NCBI GenBank assembly: GCA_964371025.1
Contig: CAYJKH010000003.1
Coordinates: forward strand, 1 to 64,000
Direction: 5' to 3'
DNA from: CAYJDP01 sp964371025
Lineage (GTDB): Bacteria > Bacillota_I > Bacilli_A > RF39 > UBA660
Length of the DNA: 64,000 bases
Made by a program: the position numbers and the translations under genes. Shown piece by piece: positions 9,401 to 17,378 of this stretch. The notes below the pieces were generated by a model, which saw nothing but the letters and a program-made list of their open reading frames with translations, did not search any database and had not been told where the DNA came from. The stretch's first letter is position 1. Each line of letters starts with the position of its first letter.

Positions 9401-10075
9401 CCACTCTGGTTTATTACCAGAATTTGAGAATGAATCTAAAACTCCTAGTCTTTTTAATAATCTTGTTCTTTTTTGTCCTTGAGCAGTTTCTAATTCTTCA
9501 CTTATTTGTTTGATATCTTTGTCAATATCAATATTTTTAAGTAATTCTCTTACTGCCTCAGCACCCATTCCTACTTTGAAACCAGTTCCATATTTTTCAT
9601 AATATGCTCTATATTCCTTTTCAGATAGAGTTTGTTTGTTTTCTAAAGGCGTATTTCCTTTATCAACTACTACATAACTTACAAAGTATAATACTTCCTC
9701 TAAGTCACGAGGTGACATATCAAGTACTAATCCCATACGAGATGGAACACCTTTAAAAAACCAAATGTGAGAAACAGGAGTTGCTAATTCAATATGTCCC
9801 ATACGCTCACGTCTTACTTTTGAACGAGTAACTTCTACTCCACAACGATCACAAACAATATTTTTATAGCGAACTCTCTTATATTTTCCACATGAACATT
9901 CAAAATCTCTACTAGGTCCGAATATTTTTTCACAAAATAATCCATCTCTTTCTGATTTCAAAGTTCTATAATTAATAGTTTCTGGCTTAGTAACAGCTCC
10001 ATATGACCACTCACGAATTTTTTCTGGAGAGGCTATTCCTATTTTTAATGCTTCAAATTTGTTTACAGGCATCAT
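6446..10075 (-). CDS. rpoC: DNA-directed RNA polymerase subunit beta'
   Basis: 1209 residues, close to the length of Bacillus RpoC. It forms the catalytic clamp half of RNA polymerase with beta. The N-terminal zinc-ribbon cysteines are visible as CSCGKYKR and CDRCG. The active-site Mg-binding motif NADFDGD is at residues 447-453, with aspartates 449, 451 and 453. The bridge-helix/trigger-loop region includes GEPGTQLTMRTFHTGG. The gene overlaps rpoB by one base (TAATG) with GAAGGAG in the rpoB end, so the two are translationally coupled. A second ATG follows immediately and is an alternative start. Its stop codon is embedded in the terminator. Confidence 0.98.
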   Translation of the reverse strand: MMPVNKFEALKIGIASPEKIREWSYGAVTKPETINYRTLKSERDGLFCEKIFGPSRDFECSCGKYKRVRYKNIVCDRCGVEVTRSKVRRERMGHIELATPVSHIWFFKGVPSRMGLVLDMSPRDLEEVLYFVSYVVVDKGNTPLENKQTLSEKEYRAYYEKYGTGFKVGMGAEAVRELLKNIDIDKDIKQISEELETAQGQKRTRLLKRLGVLDSFSNSGNKPEWMILDCIPVIPPELRPMVQLEGGRFATSDLNDLYRRVINRNNRLKKLIDLNAPGIIIQNEKRMLQEAVDALFDNGRRGRSVTGAGNRPLKSLSSMLKGKQGRFRQNLLGKRVDYSGRSVIVVGPNLKMYQCGLPKEMALELFKPHVIHGLVSKELAHNIKAAKRLIDNQDEVVWDIVEEVIKEHPVLLNRAPTLHRLGIQAFEPILIGGKTIRLHPLVCAAFNADFDGDQMAVHVPLSEEAKAEARMLMLGSNNILHPKSGDPIVTPSQDMVLGNYYLTIEKENTPSEGRVFKDSNEALMAYERRELSLHDRIVLPVKSFKYKLFTDEQQDKYLVTTVGKIIFNEILPDSFPFINEPTSDNIENITPNKFFLPKGSNLKEEIAKMEIVSPFAKDALEKIIAQIFKRYKITETSTMLDNLKDLGFKYSTVSGITVSMHDIEVGQSREEIIAAKQKIVDKINSQYKKGLITDKERYTKVIETWNSATDEIKSELSAAANKNNENPIFLMMNSKARGSIANFVQLAGIRGVMLKPNGEELEIPVLSNFKEGLSISEFFLTTHSARKGSIDTALKTADSGYLTRRLVDISQDIIIKEEDCGTDQGVVVKEFVNEKDGTVIESLRMRIVGRYTNKKVIHPETKAIIIDKLELITELIADKIIKAGINEVEIRNILTCNTLKGICQKCYGRNLATGNLVEIGEAVGVMAAQSIGEPGTQLTMRTFHTGGVAGADITQGLPRVTELFEARNPKGKATIAEIDGKITKIEEDSGKYKISITNKLETKEHITNYGSKLSASKGDVVTCGQRLTEGAISPKELLAVTDPITAQEYILKEIQYTYTSQGVNISDKHIEVVARRMVSKIRIIDSGDTKFLVGALVNFREFTDGNAEAVINGKKPALGKPILLGITKAALETDSFLSAASFQQTVSILTDAAISGKVDELVGLKENVLLGKLIPAGTGYKNHKNIEYDLEKKFIDEEPIEQLEDQFME

Positions 10076-13000
10076 TAAACATCAGCTCCTTCTTTTGTAA
10101 TTTCGCTTTGTGCTATTTTTTCTAATTCTTCTTCAGATACATCAATATCATCTAAATCATCAAAGTCATCTTCTTCTTCAAGGTCTTCTTCAATCTCTTC
10201 TGGTTCAATTATAGCTTCTTCCACTTCTTCGATTGAGTATTTATTTGATTCAGTTTCTTCATACTCTTCAATATCTCTTAGTTGTAATGAATTTCCTTCA
10301 TCATCAAGAATCGAAATATCAAGTCCTAATGCTTGGAATTCTTTCATTAATACTCTAAATGATTCAGGCATACCTGCTTGATTAACTGGATTACCTTTAA
10401 TAATCGCTTCATATACTTTAACTCTTCCTACAACATCATCTGATTTAACAGTTAAGATTTCTTGTAGAGTATGTGCTGCTCCATATGCATGAAGTGCCCA
10501 AACTTCCATCTCTCCGAATCTTTGTCCACCAAATTGAGCTTTTCCTCCAAGTGGTTGTTGTGTAACAAGTGCATAAGGTCCTGTTGATCTAGCATGAAGT
10601 TTATCTTCAACCATATGGTGAAGTTTAATCATATACATAACTCCGACTGCTACTTTTTTATCAAAAGTTTCTCCAGTACGACCATCATATAACCAAGTTT
10701 TCCCATCTTTATCCATACCTGCTTCTTCCATGATATTTTCAATATCTGTTGGATGGGCACCATCAAGTACTGGTGTTGCAATATGAATACCTAATTTTTT
10801 AGCGGCCATTCCCATATGTAATTCTAATATTTGTCCAATATTCATACGAGATGGAACCCCTTGTGGATTTAGAATAATATCAACTGGTGTTCCGTCTGGT
10901 AAGTATGGCATATCTTCTTGTGGAAGAATTAATGAAATAACCCCTTTATTACCATGTCTACCTGACATTTTATCCCCAACTTGAATTTTTCTTTTTTGGA
11001 TAATATATACTCTTATAATTTTTGATACTCCTGATGGTAATGTATCATTGTCTTTACGAGTGTAAACTTTAATATCATGAACTATTCCATCTCCACCATG
11101 TGGTACACGAAGTGATGTATCACGAACTTCTCTTGTTTTTTCACCGAAAATTGCATGTAATAATTTTTCTTCTGAAGTTAATTCTGCCATTCCTTTTGGA
11201 GTAACTCTTCCTACTAAGATATCTCCTTCTTTAACTTCTGTTCCGATTGCAATTATACCATTTTCATCAAGATTTTTTCTTACTTCTTCACTTACATTTG
11301 GAATATCTCGTGTAATTTCTTCACTTCCAAGTTTCGTATCACGACATTGCATTTCGTAATCTTCTAAGTGAAGAGATGTATATTTATCTTCTTTTACTAA
11401 ATTTTCATTTAAGATAATAGCATCTTCGTAGTTATAACCATCGAATGTCATAAACGCTACTGTCATATTTTTACCAAGTGCTAATTCTCCTTTGTCAGTT
11501 GAATTACCATCCGCAAGTACTGTATCAAATGCTTTAACTTGATCTCCAACTTTTACTATTGGTCTTTGGTGATAACAAATACTCGAGTTTGCTAATTCAA
11601 AGTTTGATAAATAATAAGTATCTTTATCTTTTAAGTTTTTAACTACTATTTTCTTAGCATCAACGTATTCTACAACACCATCCGCTTTAGCAATTACTTC
11701 AACACCAGAATCTTTTGCTGCAATATATTCAACTCCAGTACCAATAAGTGGTGCTTCTGTTTTAATTAATGGCATTGCTTGACGCTGCATGTTAGCCCCC
11801 ATAAGTGCTCTTGTTGCTTCATCATGTTCCAAGAACGGTATACAACTTGTAACAATAGACACTATTTGTTGAGGTGATACATCTACGAAATCTATTAATT
11901 CCGGTTTTACTAATGTATTTTCTCCTTTAAATCTGGCATTAACTATTTTATCTGTAATAACATTATTTTCATCATGAGCAACTGTTGCTTGTGATATTAA
12001 ATAATCAAGTTCATCATCCGCTGTCATATAAACAACTTCATCTGTTATCTTTTTATCTACCACTTTTCTATATGGAGCCATAATGAAACCATATTCATTA
12101 ATTTTTGCATAACTTGCAAGTGATGTCATAAGTCCGATATTTGGTCCCTCCGGAGACTCAATTGGACATATTCTTCCATAATGAGAAGCATTAACGTCAC
12201 GCACCTCAACCCCAGCTCTATCTCTTGATAGCCCCCCTGGTCCTAATGCTGATAAACGTCTTTTATGAGTTAATTCTGCCATCGGGTTTGTTTGATCCAT
12301 AAATTGTGACAATTGTGATGAACCAAAGAATTCTTTCATAGCTGCTGTAACTGGTCTAATATTAATTAATGTTTTTGGAGTAACTTCTTCCATTTCTTGA
12401 GTAGTCATTCTTTCTCTGATTACTCTTTCCATTCTAGATACCCCAATTCTAAATTGGTTCTTTAATAATTCTCCAACTTGACGAACACGTCTATTTCCTA
12501 AATGATCTATTTCATCATAACTTCCTACTCCATTTAATAAATTTAAATAGTAAGAAAATGCTGCATAAAAATCAGATATAGTTAAATGTTTAACTTCTAT
12601 TGATTGGTCGTTACCAATAACTGTTAACACTTTTTTATTATCTTTTGGGCTATAAACTTTGATTTGTTGTACCATATTATGCGTATCTAACTCTTCATTT
12701 ATAGTAACTTTTTTAAGTCCATAACCATTATCAAATATTTCTTTTATTTCATTGTAGTTTGTTTTATCTATTTTAGTCCCTTTAGCAAACTTAATTTCTT
12801 TATCAATCTTGATATCTTCTGCTAAAGTATGTCCTAATAATCTATTCATAATATTTAATTTACGATTAAATTTATAACGTCCTACTTTTGCTAAATCATA
12901 TCTAAATTCATCAAAGAATCTAGTTATAATATGGTTTTTAGATGAATCTAATGTTGCTGGTTCTCCTGGTCTTAATTTTTCATAAATTTCAATTAAAGCT

Positions 13001-13689
13001 TCATCAATATTTTTTGTTGAATCTTTTGCAATTGTATTTGATAAATAGTCATCTTTCCCAAATAAATCCATTATTTCTTCATCACTAGAAAGTCCAAATG
13101 CTCTTAATAATGTTGTAATTGTAACTTTTCTAGTTCTATCAATTCTAACATACATAATATCTCTAGCATCTGTCTCAAACTCTAACCATGTTCCATGATT
13201 TGGAATAATTTGTGAAGTAATTAAATTACGTCCATTCTTATCTATTTCATGCCCATAGTACACACTAGGTGATCTAACTAATTGCGAAATAACAACACGT
13301 TCTGCTCCATTAATAACAAATGTCCCTGTATCTGTCATTATTGGCATATCTCCTAAGAATGCTTCTTGTTCTTTTACTTCTCCAGTTTCACGGTTAAATA
13401 ATCTAACCTCTACTTTTAAAGGAGCTGAAAATGTCGTTTCTTTATCTTTACTCTCTTTAATAGTATAGTTTGGTTTATCAAAATAATAATCACCAAATTC
13501 TAAAGATAGTGTTCCAGAAAAATTTTCCACTGGAAATAAATCCTCAAATACTTCTTTGATTCCTGTTTTTATAAACCAATCATATGATTTTTTTTGAACA
13601 TCTAATAAGTCTTTTAGTTCATAAGTTTTAATTTTCGAATAATTTCTACGTTCACGAAAATCACCATATTTTACATTTTTGTATCCCAT
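10075..13689 (-). CDS. rpoB: DNA-directed RNA polymerase subunit beta
   Basis: 1204 residues. The rifampicin-pocket segment (SQLSQFMDQ ... THKRRLSALGPGG, about residues 455-480) keeps the residues of susceptible enzymes, so rifampicin sensitivity would be expected. The C-terminus carries a long acidic tail (EEDLEEEDDFDDLDD) like Bacilli RpoB. I start at ATG 13689 (MGYKNVKYGD) preceded by AAAGAGG; the frame stays open upstream but that part overlaps the methyltransferase gene and lacks a site. It is co-transcribed with the upstream methyltransferase and rpoC. rplJ and rplL, which often precede this pair, are not in the window. Confidence 0.98.
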   Translation of the reverse strand: MGYKNVKYGDFRERRNYSKIKTYELKDLLDVQKKSYDWFIKTGIKEVFEDLFPVENFSGTLSLEFGDYYFDKPNYTIKESKDKETTFSAPLKVEVRLFNRETGEVKEQEAFLGDMPIMTDTGTFVINGAERVVISQLVRSPSVYYGHEIDKNGRNLITSQIIPNHGTWLEFETDARDIMYVRIDRTRKVTITTLLRAFGLSSDEEIMDLFGKDDYLSNTIAKDSTKNIDEALIEIYEKLRPGEPATLDSSKNHIITRFFDEFRYDLAKVGRYKFNRKLNIMNRLLGHTLAEDIKIDKEIKFAKGTKIDKTNYNEIKEIFDNGYGLKKVTINEELDTHNMVQQIKVYSPKDNKKVLTVIGNDQSIEVKHLTISDFYAAFSYYLNLLNGVGSYDEIDHLGNRRVRQVGELLKNQFRIGVSRMERVIRERMTTQEMEEVTPKTLINIRPVTAAMKEFFGSSQLSQFMDQTNPMAELTHKRRLSALGPGGLSRDRAGVEVRDVNASHYGRICPIESPEGPNIGLMTSLASYAKINEYGFIMAPYRKVVDKKITDEVVYMTADDELDYLISQATVAHDENNVITDKIVNARFKGENTLVKPELIDFVDVSPQQIVSIVTSCIPFLEHDEATRALMGANMQRQAMPLIKTEAPLIGTGVEYIAAKDSGVEVIAKADGVVEYVDAKKIVVKNLKDKDTYYLSNFELANSSICYHQRPIVKVGDQVKAFDTVLADGNSTDKGELALGKNMTVAFMTFDGYNYEDAIILNENLVKEDKYTSLHLEDYEMQCRDTKLGSEEITRDIPNVSEEVRKNLDENGIIAIGTEVKEGDILVGRVTPKGMAELTSEEKLLHAIFGEKTREVRDTSLRVPHGGDGIVHDIKVYTRKDNDTLPSGVSKIIRVYIIQKRKIQVGDKMSGRHGNKGVISLILPQEDMPYLPDGTPVDIILNPQGVPSRMNIGQILELHMGMAAKKLGIHIATPVLDGAHPTDIENIMEEAGMDKDGKTWLYDGRTGETFDKKVAVGVMYMIKLHHMVEDKLHARSTGPYALVTQQPLGGKAQFGGQRFGEMEVWALHAYGAAHTLQEILTVKSDDVVGRVKVYEAIIKGNPVNQAGMPESFRVLMKEFQALGLDISILDDEGNSLQLRDIEEYEETESNKYSIEEVEEAIIEPEEIEEDLEEEDDFDDLDDIDVSEEELEKIAQSEITKEGADV

Positions 13690-13711
13690 TAATATACCTC
13701 TTTCTTTATTT

Positions 13712-14296
13712 TTATACACTACACTCAAGGATATAAAATCCTTTTTCTTTTGCAAGTACTTTAACAGTATAATACTCGTCTAACTTCTTCATCATTGATT
13801 TAGCACCTTGTTCTTTTCGAATCACAATAAATAATTTACCATTATCCTCCAAAAATTTTTTTGCTCCAATAACAATTTCATAAACTACTGTTTTACCTGC
13901 TCTAATAGGGGGATTAGTAACTATTACATTATATTTACCTTTTACATTATCATAACAATTACTCTCAAAAACACGACAGTTTTCACATTTATTGTTTTTG
14001 ATATTCATATTAGTTAAATGTATAGCTCTTAAATTAACATCGACCATATCAACTTCAGCTTTTGTAAACTTATTTATAATAATTCCAAATACTCCATAAC
14101 CACAACCCACATCAAGAATTTTGCCTCCAACTTCACCCATAGGGATTGACTCAAGAAGAAGTCTACTGCCAAAATCCAAATTATCTTTTGAAAATACTCC
14201 ATTATCTGTTAAAAAAGAAAATTTAGTTCCTAAAAGAACTATATCTTTTCTTTTCATATTACTTGGTATTTTTTCATTATCGAAATATTGTCCCAT
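13712..14296 (-). CDS. Class I SAM-dependent RNA methyltransferase (RsmC/YbxB-like)
   Basis: 194 residues with the Rossmann SAM-binding motif LDVGCGYGVFGI and the catalytic NPP motif in VTNPPIRAGK, typical of the RsmC family of 16S rRNA guanine-N2 methyltransferases. The short form lacks the N-terminal half of E. coli RsmC, as does Bacillus YbxB. The position directly before rpoB matches ybxB of Bacillus. The exact target nucleotide is not shown by the sequence. The ATG is preceded by AAGGAG. It is the first gene of the rpoBC transcript. Confidence 0.88.
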   Translation of the reverse strand: MGQYFDNEKIPSNMKRKDIVLLGTKFSFLTDNGVFSKDNLDFGSRLLLESIPMGEVGGKILDVGCGYGVFGIIINKFTKAEVDMVDVNLRAIHLTNMNIKNNKCENCRVFESNCYDNVKGKYNVIVTNPPIRAGKTVVYEIVIGAKKFLEDNGKLFIVIRKEQGAKSMMKKLDEYYTVKVLAKEKGFYILECSV

Positions 14297-14312
14297 TTTT
14301 ACTCCTTATAAC

Positions 14313-14363
14313 AAAAAAAAGAGGGAGAAAACTTAATAAAATTTATTAGATTTTCTCCCTTTC
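14313..14363 (-). promoter_or_regulatory. Leader hairpin with U-tract (attenuator or terminator) before the rpoBC operon
   Basis: On the minus strand, GGGAGAAAA pairs with TTTTCTCCC around an inner TAATAA/TTATTA stem, and a tract of eight T follows. The hairpin begins only about 9 bases after the -10 box at 14372-14377, so transcripts from that promoter start at or within it. It is a full intrinsic terminator by structure, sitting between a consensus promoter and the methyltransferase start. It may attenuate rpoBC, or simply terminate ackA read-through. Confidence 0.7.
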
Positions 14364-14371
14364 GTAAACAT

Positions 14372-14400
14372 ATAATACACTATTAATCAAGTTTTGTCAA
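14372..14400 (-). promoter_or_regulatory. Promoter of the methyltransferase-rpoB-rpoC operon
   Basis: Perfect -35 TTGACA (14395-14400), a 17-nt spacer and -10 TATTAT (14372-14377), starting about 30 bases after the end of ackA. Confidence 0.85.
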
Positions 14401-14427
14401 ACTTTTTTTAGTTTTTTTTACAAAAAT

Positions 14428-15615
14428 TTACTTAGTTAAATTATAAGTATCTAAAGCAATCATTAACTCCTCGTCTGTACCTAAAACATATACTGGATGT
14501 TTTGAGTCCGCTCCACTAATAATTCCTTCAACACCTTTTCTACCTAATGTTTCTTCATTTTTATTAACATCAAGTGTTATCCCTAATGGTTTAAGTTTAT
14601 TAATTACTTTAGCTCTAATTAAAGGATCATTTTCTCCAACACCTGCTGTAAAACAAATTGCATCAACTTCTCCATTTAATTTTAAGTAATAATCTGCTAT
14701 ATATTTAACAATTCTATCTGTATACATTTCAACAGCTAAAACTGCCTCTTTTTTTCCTTCTAAGAACGCATCATCGATATCTCTAAGATCACTCATTTTT
14801 GCAATTCCTTCTAATCCACTTTGTTTATTTAACAATGCATCAATATCTTTTAAAGATTTTCCACTTTTTTCAATAACAAAATCAATTAAACTATAATCAA
14901 TATCTCCACATCTTGTACCCATCATTAATCCTGAGTTAGGAGTAAGTCCCATACTTGTATCAATACATTTACCATTATTAATTGCCGATAATGATGCTCC
15001 ATTTCCAATATGACAAATAATTAAATTAACTTTTTTATTTAACATTTCTGCCATTTTAACACTTATGTATTTATGACTCATTCCATGGAACCCATATTTT
15101 CTAACTCCATACTCTGTATACCACTCATATGGTACTGGATATAAAAATTTATCTTTTTCTAATGTTTGATGAAAAGCAGTATCAAAACACGCTACCATTT
15201 TTACATCTTTTAAAATTTTTTGGAAAGCCTCAACTCCAGCAATTCCTGCTGGATTATGAAGTGGTGCTAAACTACAAAAACCTCTAACATCTTCTAATAC
15301 TTCATTAGTTATAATAATTGATTTATCGTATTTATCTCCACCATGAACAATTCTATGTCCCACAGCATCAATCTCATTAACATTTGAGATAATTCCACTT
15401 TCTAACATTTCATCTACTAAACATTTTACTGCTTCTGTATGATTTTCTAAATTAACTTTTTTTTCAATCTTTCCACCATCAAATTTAATTGTGTAAAAAC
15501 TATCTTCAAGTCCGATTCTTTCGAAAACTCCTTTAATTAATACTTCTTGTGTAGGCATTTCATAAAATCTAAATTTTAATGAACTACTCCCTACATTAAC
15601 TGATAATAACTTCAT
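14428..15615 (-). CDS. ackA: Acetate kinase
   Basis: 395 residues, the usual length. It converts acetyl phosphate and ADP to acetate and ATP. Family signatures are visible: NVGSSSLKF at the N-terminus with Asn7, GHRIVHGG, and MGTRCGDIDY and FTAGVGEN in the nucleotide-binding part. Its partner pta lies at 42813-43802, not adjacent. A consensus promoter is at 15642-15670, and a TTGGAG site precedes the ATG. The only downstream terminator-like hairpin is the one at 14313-14363. Confidence 0.97.
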   Translation of the reverse strand: MKLLSVNVGSSSLKFRFYEMPTQEVLIKGVFERIGLEDSFYTIKFDGGKIEKKVNLENHTEAVKCLVDEMLESGIISNVNEIDAVGHRIVHGGDKYDKSIIITNEVLEDVRGFCSLAPLHNPAGIAGVEAFQKILKDVKMVACFDTAFHQTLEKDKFLYPVPYEWYTEYGVRKYGFHGMSHKYISVKMAEMLNKKVNLIICHIGNGASLSAINNGKCIDTSMGLTPNSGLMMGTRCGDIDYSLIDFVIEKSGKSLKDIDALLNKQSGLEGIAKMSDLRDIDDAFLEGKKEAVLAVEMYTDRIVKYIADYYLKLNGEVDAICFTAGVGENDPLIRAKVINKLKPLGITLDVNKNEETLGRKGVEGIISGADSKHPVYVLGTDEELMIALDTYNLTK

Positions 15616-15641
15616 TATTTTTCTCCAATCTATGCCTTTTT

Positions 15642-15670
15642 AGAATATCAAATGATACTAATATTGTCAA
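15642..15670 (-). promoter_or_regulatory. ackA promoter
   Basis: Perfect -35 TTGACA (15665-15670), a 17-nt spacer and -10 TATTCT (15642-15647). The -35 box overlaps the -35 box of the divergent thioredoxin-like gene. Confidence 0.8.
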
Positions 15671-15697
15671 TATCTATATACATTAATATATAGATAT
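15664..15697 (+). promoter_or_regulatory. Divergent promoter with 11-bp inverted repeat (candidate operator)
   Basis: -35 TTGTCA (15664-15669), a 17-nt spacer and -10 TATATA (15687-15692). A perfect inverted repeat ATATCTATATA-6nt-TATATAGATAT (15670-15680, 15687-15697) fills the spacer and -10. A regulator bound here could control this gene and, through the shared -35 region, ackA. Confidence 0.6.
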
Positions 15698-15721
15698 GTT
15701 ATAGTTAAAATGGAGGTAAAT

Positions 15722-16288
15722 ATGAAGAAAATAGTTTTTTTATTTATGGCAATGTTACTAATGCCATTAGCTGTTTCTGCAGAAGAAAAAGCTAAAGAAG
15801 AAGTAAACGTTTATATGTTTTGGGGAATTGAGTGTTCGTATTGCGATACTGCTTTTCAATACTTTGATAGTATCGAAGAAGAGTATGGCGATAAATTCAA
15901 TTTAGTAGGATATGAAGTATGGGAAAATACTGATAATTTAGACCTACTTACACAAGTAGGAGAGGCAATGGATAAAGATGTTCAAGGTGGTGTTCCACTT
16001 ATAATTATCGGAAATACTTTATGGACTGGATATACGTCTGATTATGATCAAGAATTTATTGATAAAATTGAAGAAGAATATAATAAAGAAGAACAAGCAA
16101 GATATGATATTTCAACTTTTGTTGATGAAAAATATTTTGACGCAGCAACTATTAGTTCAAAATTAGATAATGCTGATTCTACTAATGAAGACAAAGAAGA
16201 AAGTAATAATATAATTTTACTTATTATAACTATTTTGGTTATTGGTGGAATAGTTGGACTTATTTTATATTCTAGAAAAACAACATAA
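15722..16288 (+). CDS. Membrane-anchored extracytoplasmic thioredoxin-like protein
   Basis: 188 residues. A signal peptide covers residues 1-20 (ending VSA), followed by a thioredoxin fold with the active site CSYC, a GGVP segment that fits the cis-proline loop, and a C-terminal TM helix (about 161-182) with a basic tail. It probably acts as an outside thiol-disulfide reductase or oxidase held to the membrane. ATG 15722 is chosen because GGAGG lies just before it; an in-frame ATG at 15710 is part of that site. The redox partner is not evident nearby, and the divergent operator-like repeat suggests specific control. Confidence 0.8.
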   Translation: MKKIVFLFMAMLLMPLAVSAEEKAKEEVNVYMFWGIECSYCDTAFQYFDSIEEEYGDKFNLVGYEVWENTDNLDLLTQVGEAMDKDVQGGVPLIIIGNTLWTGYTSDYDQEFIDKIEEEYNKEEQARYDISTFVDEKYFDAATISSKLDNADSTNEDKEESNNIILLIITILVIGGIVGLILYSRKTT

Positions 16289-16314
16289 AAAAAAGAGTTA
16301 AACTCTTTTTTTTT
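16287..16314. terminator. Bidirectional terminator between the thioredoxin-like gene and htrA
   Basis: AAAAAAGAGT/ACTCTTTTTT with a 3-nt loop and A/T tracts on both sides. It starts at the stop codon of the plus-strand gene and lies just after the htrA stop. Confidence 0.85.
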
Positions 16315-16316
16315 GC

Positions 16317-17378
16317 TTAATTATCACTTTTTGTCAAAGTAACCTTAGTTTTTTCTTCTTTACCATCTCTTAAGTAAGTTATTTCGATTTCATCTCCTGC
16401 TTGATATTGATATAGTTCATATCTTAAAAACGCACTATTTTCTATTACTTTATCATTTATAGCAATTATAATATCATTTTTTTCTAGATTAGCTTTATCT
16501 GCTCCACTTCCTTCTGAAACACTAACTACTTTAGCACCTAATGTTTGATCAGTCATTTCACTAGCATCTGTTGTTGCTACTCCTAGTAATGGCCATTCAA
16601 TCTTTTTACCAGATTCAAGTGTTTCAATATGACTCATAGCATATTCTATTGGTATTGCAAATCCCATTCCTTCGATATCATCATTCACCAATTTTAATGA
16701 AGATATTCCGATAACTTCTCCATTAACATTCAATAAAGGTCCTCCACTATTACCTGGGTTTATAGAAGCATCTATTTGTAAAACTCTCATTACCCACTCA
16801 GCATTATTAACACTAGTCGAAATCATTCTTTCTTTACCGGATAATATTCCAGAGGTAACACTTCCTGCATAAGCTTGACCAAGCGGAGCTCCTACTGTAA
16901 AAACAGTATCACCTACCATTGCATCTTCACTACTTCCTATTTTTGCTACTTGTGTTATATTTTCTTTCGCAACTCTTATAACTGCTAAATCTAAAAAGGC
17001 ATCTCCTCCTAAATATTTAGCATCAACTTCCTGATTATCAGCAGTTACTATTGCAACATCACTACTGTCTGCTACAACATGTTGATTTGTTAATATATAA
17101 CCATATTCTTCATCTGTCTTATACACAAATCCACTTCCTGTTGAAATTTGTTGTTGACCACTATAACCTTCAACTACCACAACTGCATTTTCAACATTAT
17201 CAACTGCTGCAGCCAAAGATGTTTTCTCATATACATAGTTTTGTGAAGTATCTTCTTGGGTAAAGTCAACCACCTCACTTAAAAACGGACTCCATTTTAA
17301 TACTCCTAACGTTAGTAAAGAACCTATTAAAATAGAAAAAACTATTACTAAAAATGTTTTAATGTTTTGTTTGTTCAT
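16317..17378 (-). CDS. htrA: HtrA/DegP-family serine protease
   Basis: 353 residues. One N-terminal TM helix (about 8-27) anchors the protein with the protease outside. The trypsin-like triad is complete: His100 in TNQHVV, Asp130 in AFLDLAV and Ser211 in GNSGGP. A single PDZ domain (about 255-345) follows, the typical short Gram-positive layout. It would degrade misfolded or mislocalised envelope proteins. The start lies 20 bases inside the end of the upstream HEPN/Abi gene, so the two are probably co-transcribed. Confidence 0.93.
   Translation of the reverse strand: MNKQNIKTFLVIVFSILIGSLLTLGVLKWSPFLSEVVDFTQEDTSQNYVYEKTSLAAAVDNVENAVVVVEGYSGQQQISTGSGFVYKTDEEYGYILTNQHVVADSSDVAIVTADNQEVDAKYLGGDAFLDLAVIRVAKENITQVAKIGSSEDAMVGDTVFTVGAPLGQAYAGSVTSGILSGKERMISTSVNNAEWVMRVLQIDASINPGNSGGPLLNVNGEVIGISSLKLVNDDIEGMGFAIPIEYAMSHIETLESGKKIEWPLLGVATTDASEMTDQTLGAKVVSVSEGSGADKANLEKNDIIIAINDKVIENSAFLRYELYQYQAGDEIEITYLRDGKEEKTKVTLTKSDN

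Noticed and set aside
13690..13755. N-terminal extension of rpoB
   Set aside because: Overlaps the methyltransferase end, lacks a ribosome-binding site, and RpoB homologues start near MGYKNVKYGD. Similar upstream extensions of ftsE, ftsX, secA, rpiB, rpoE and mrnC were rejected for the same reason.
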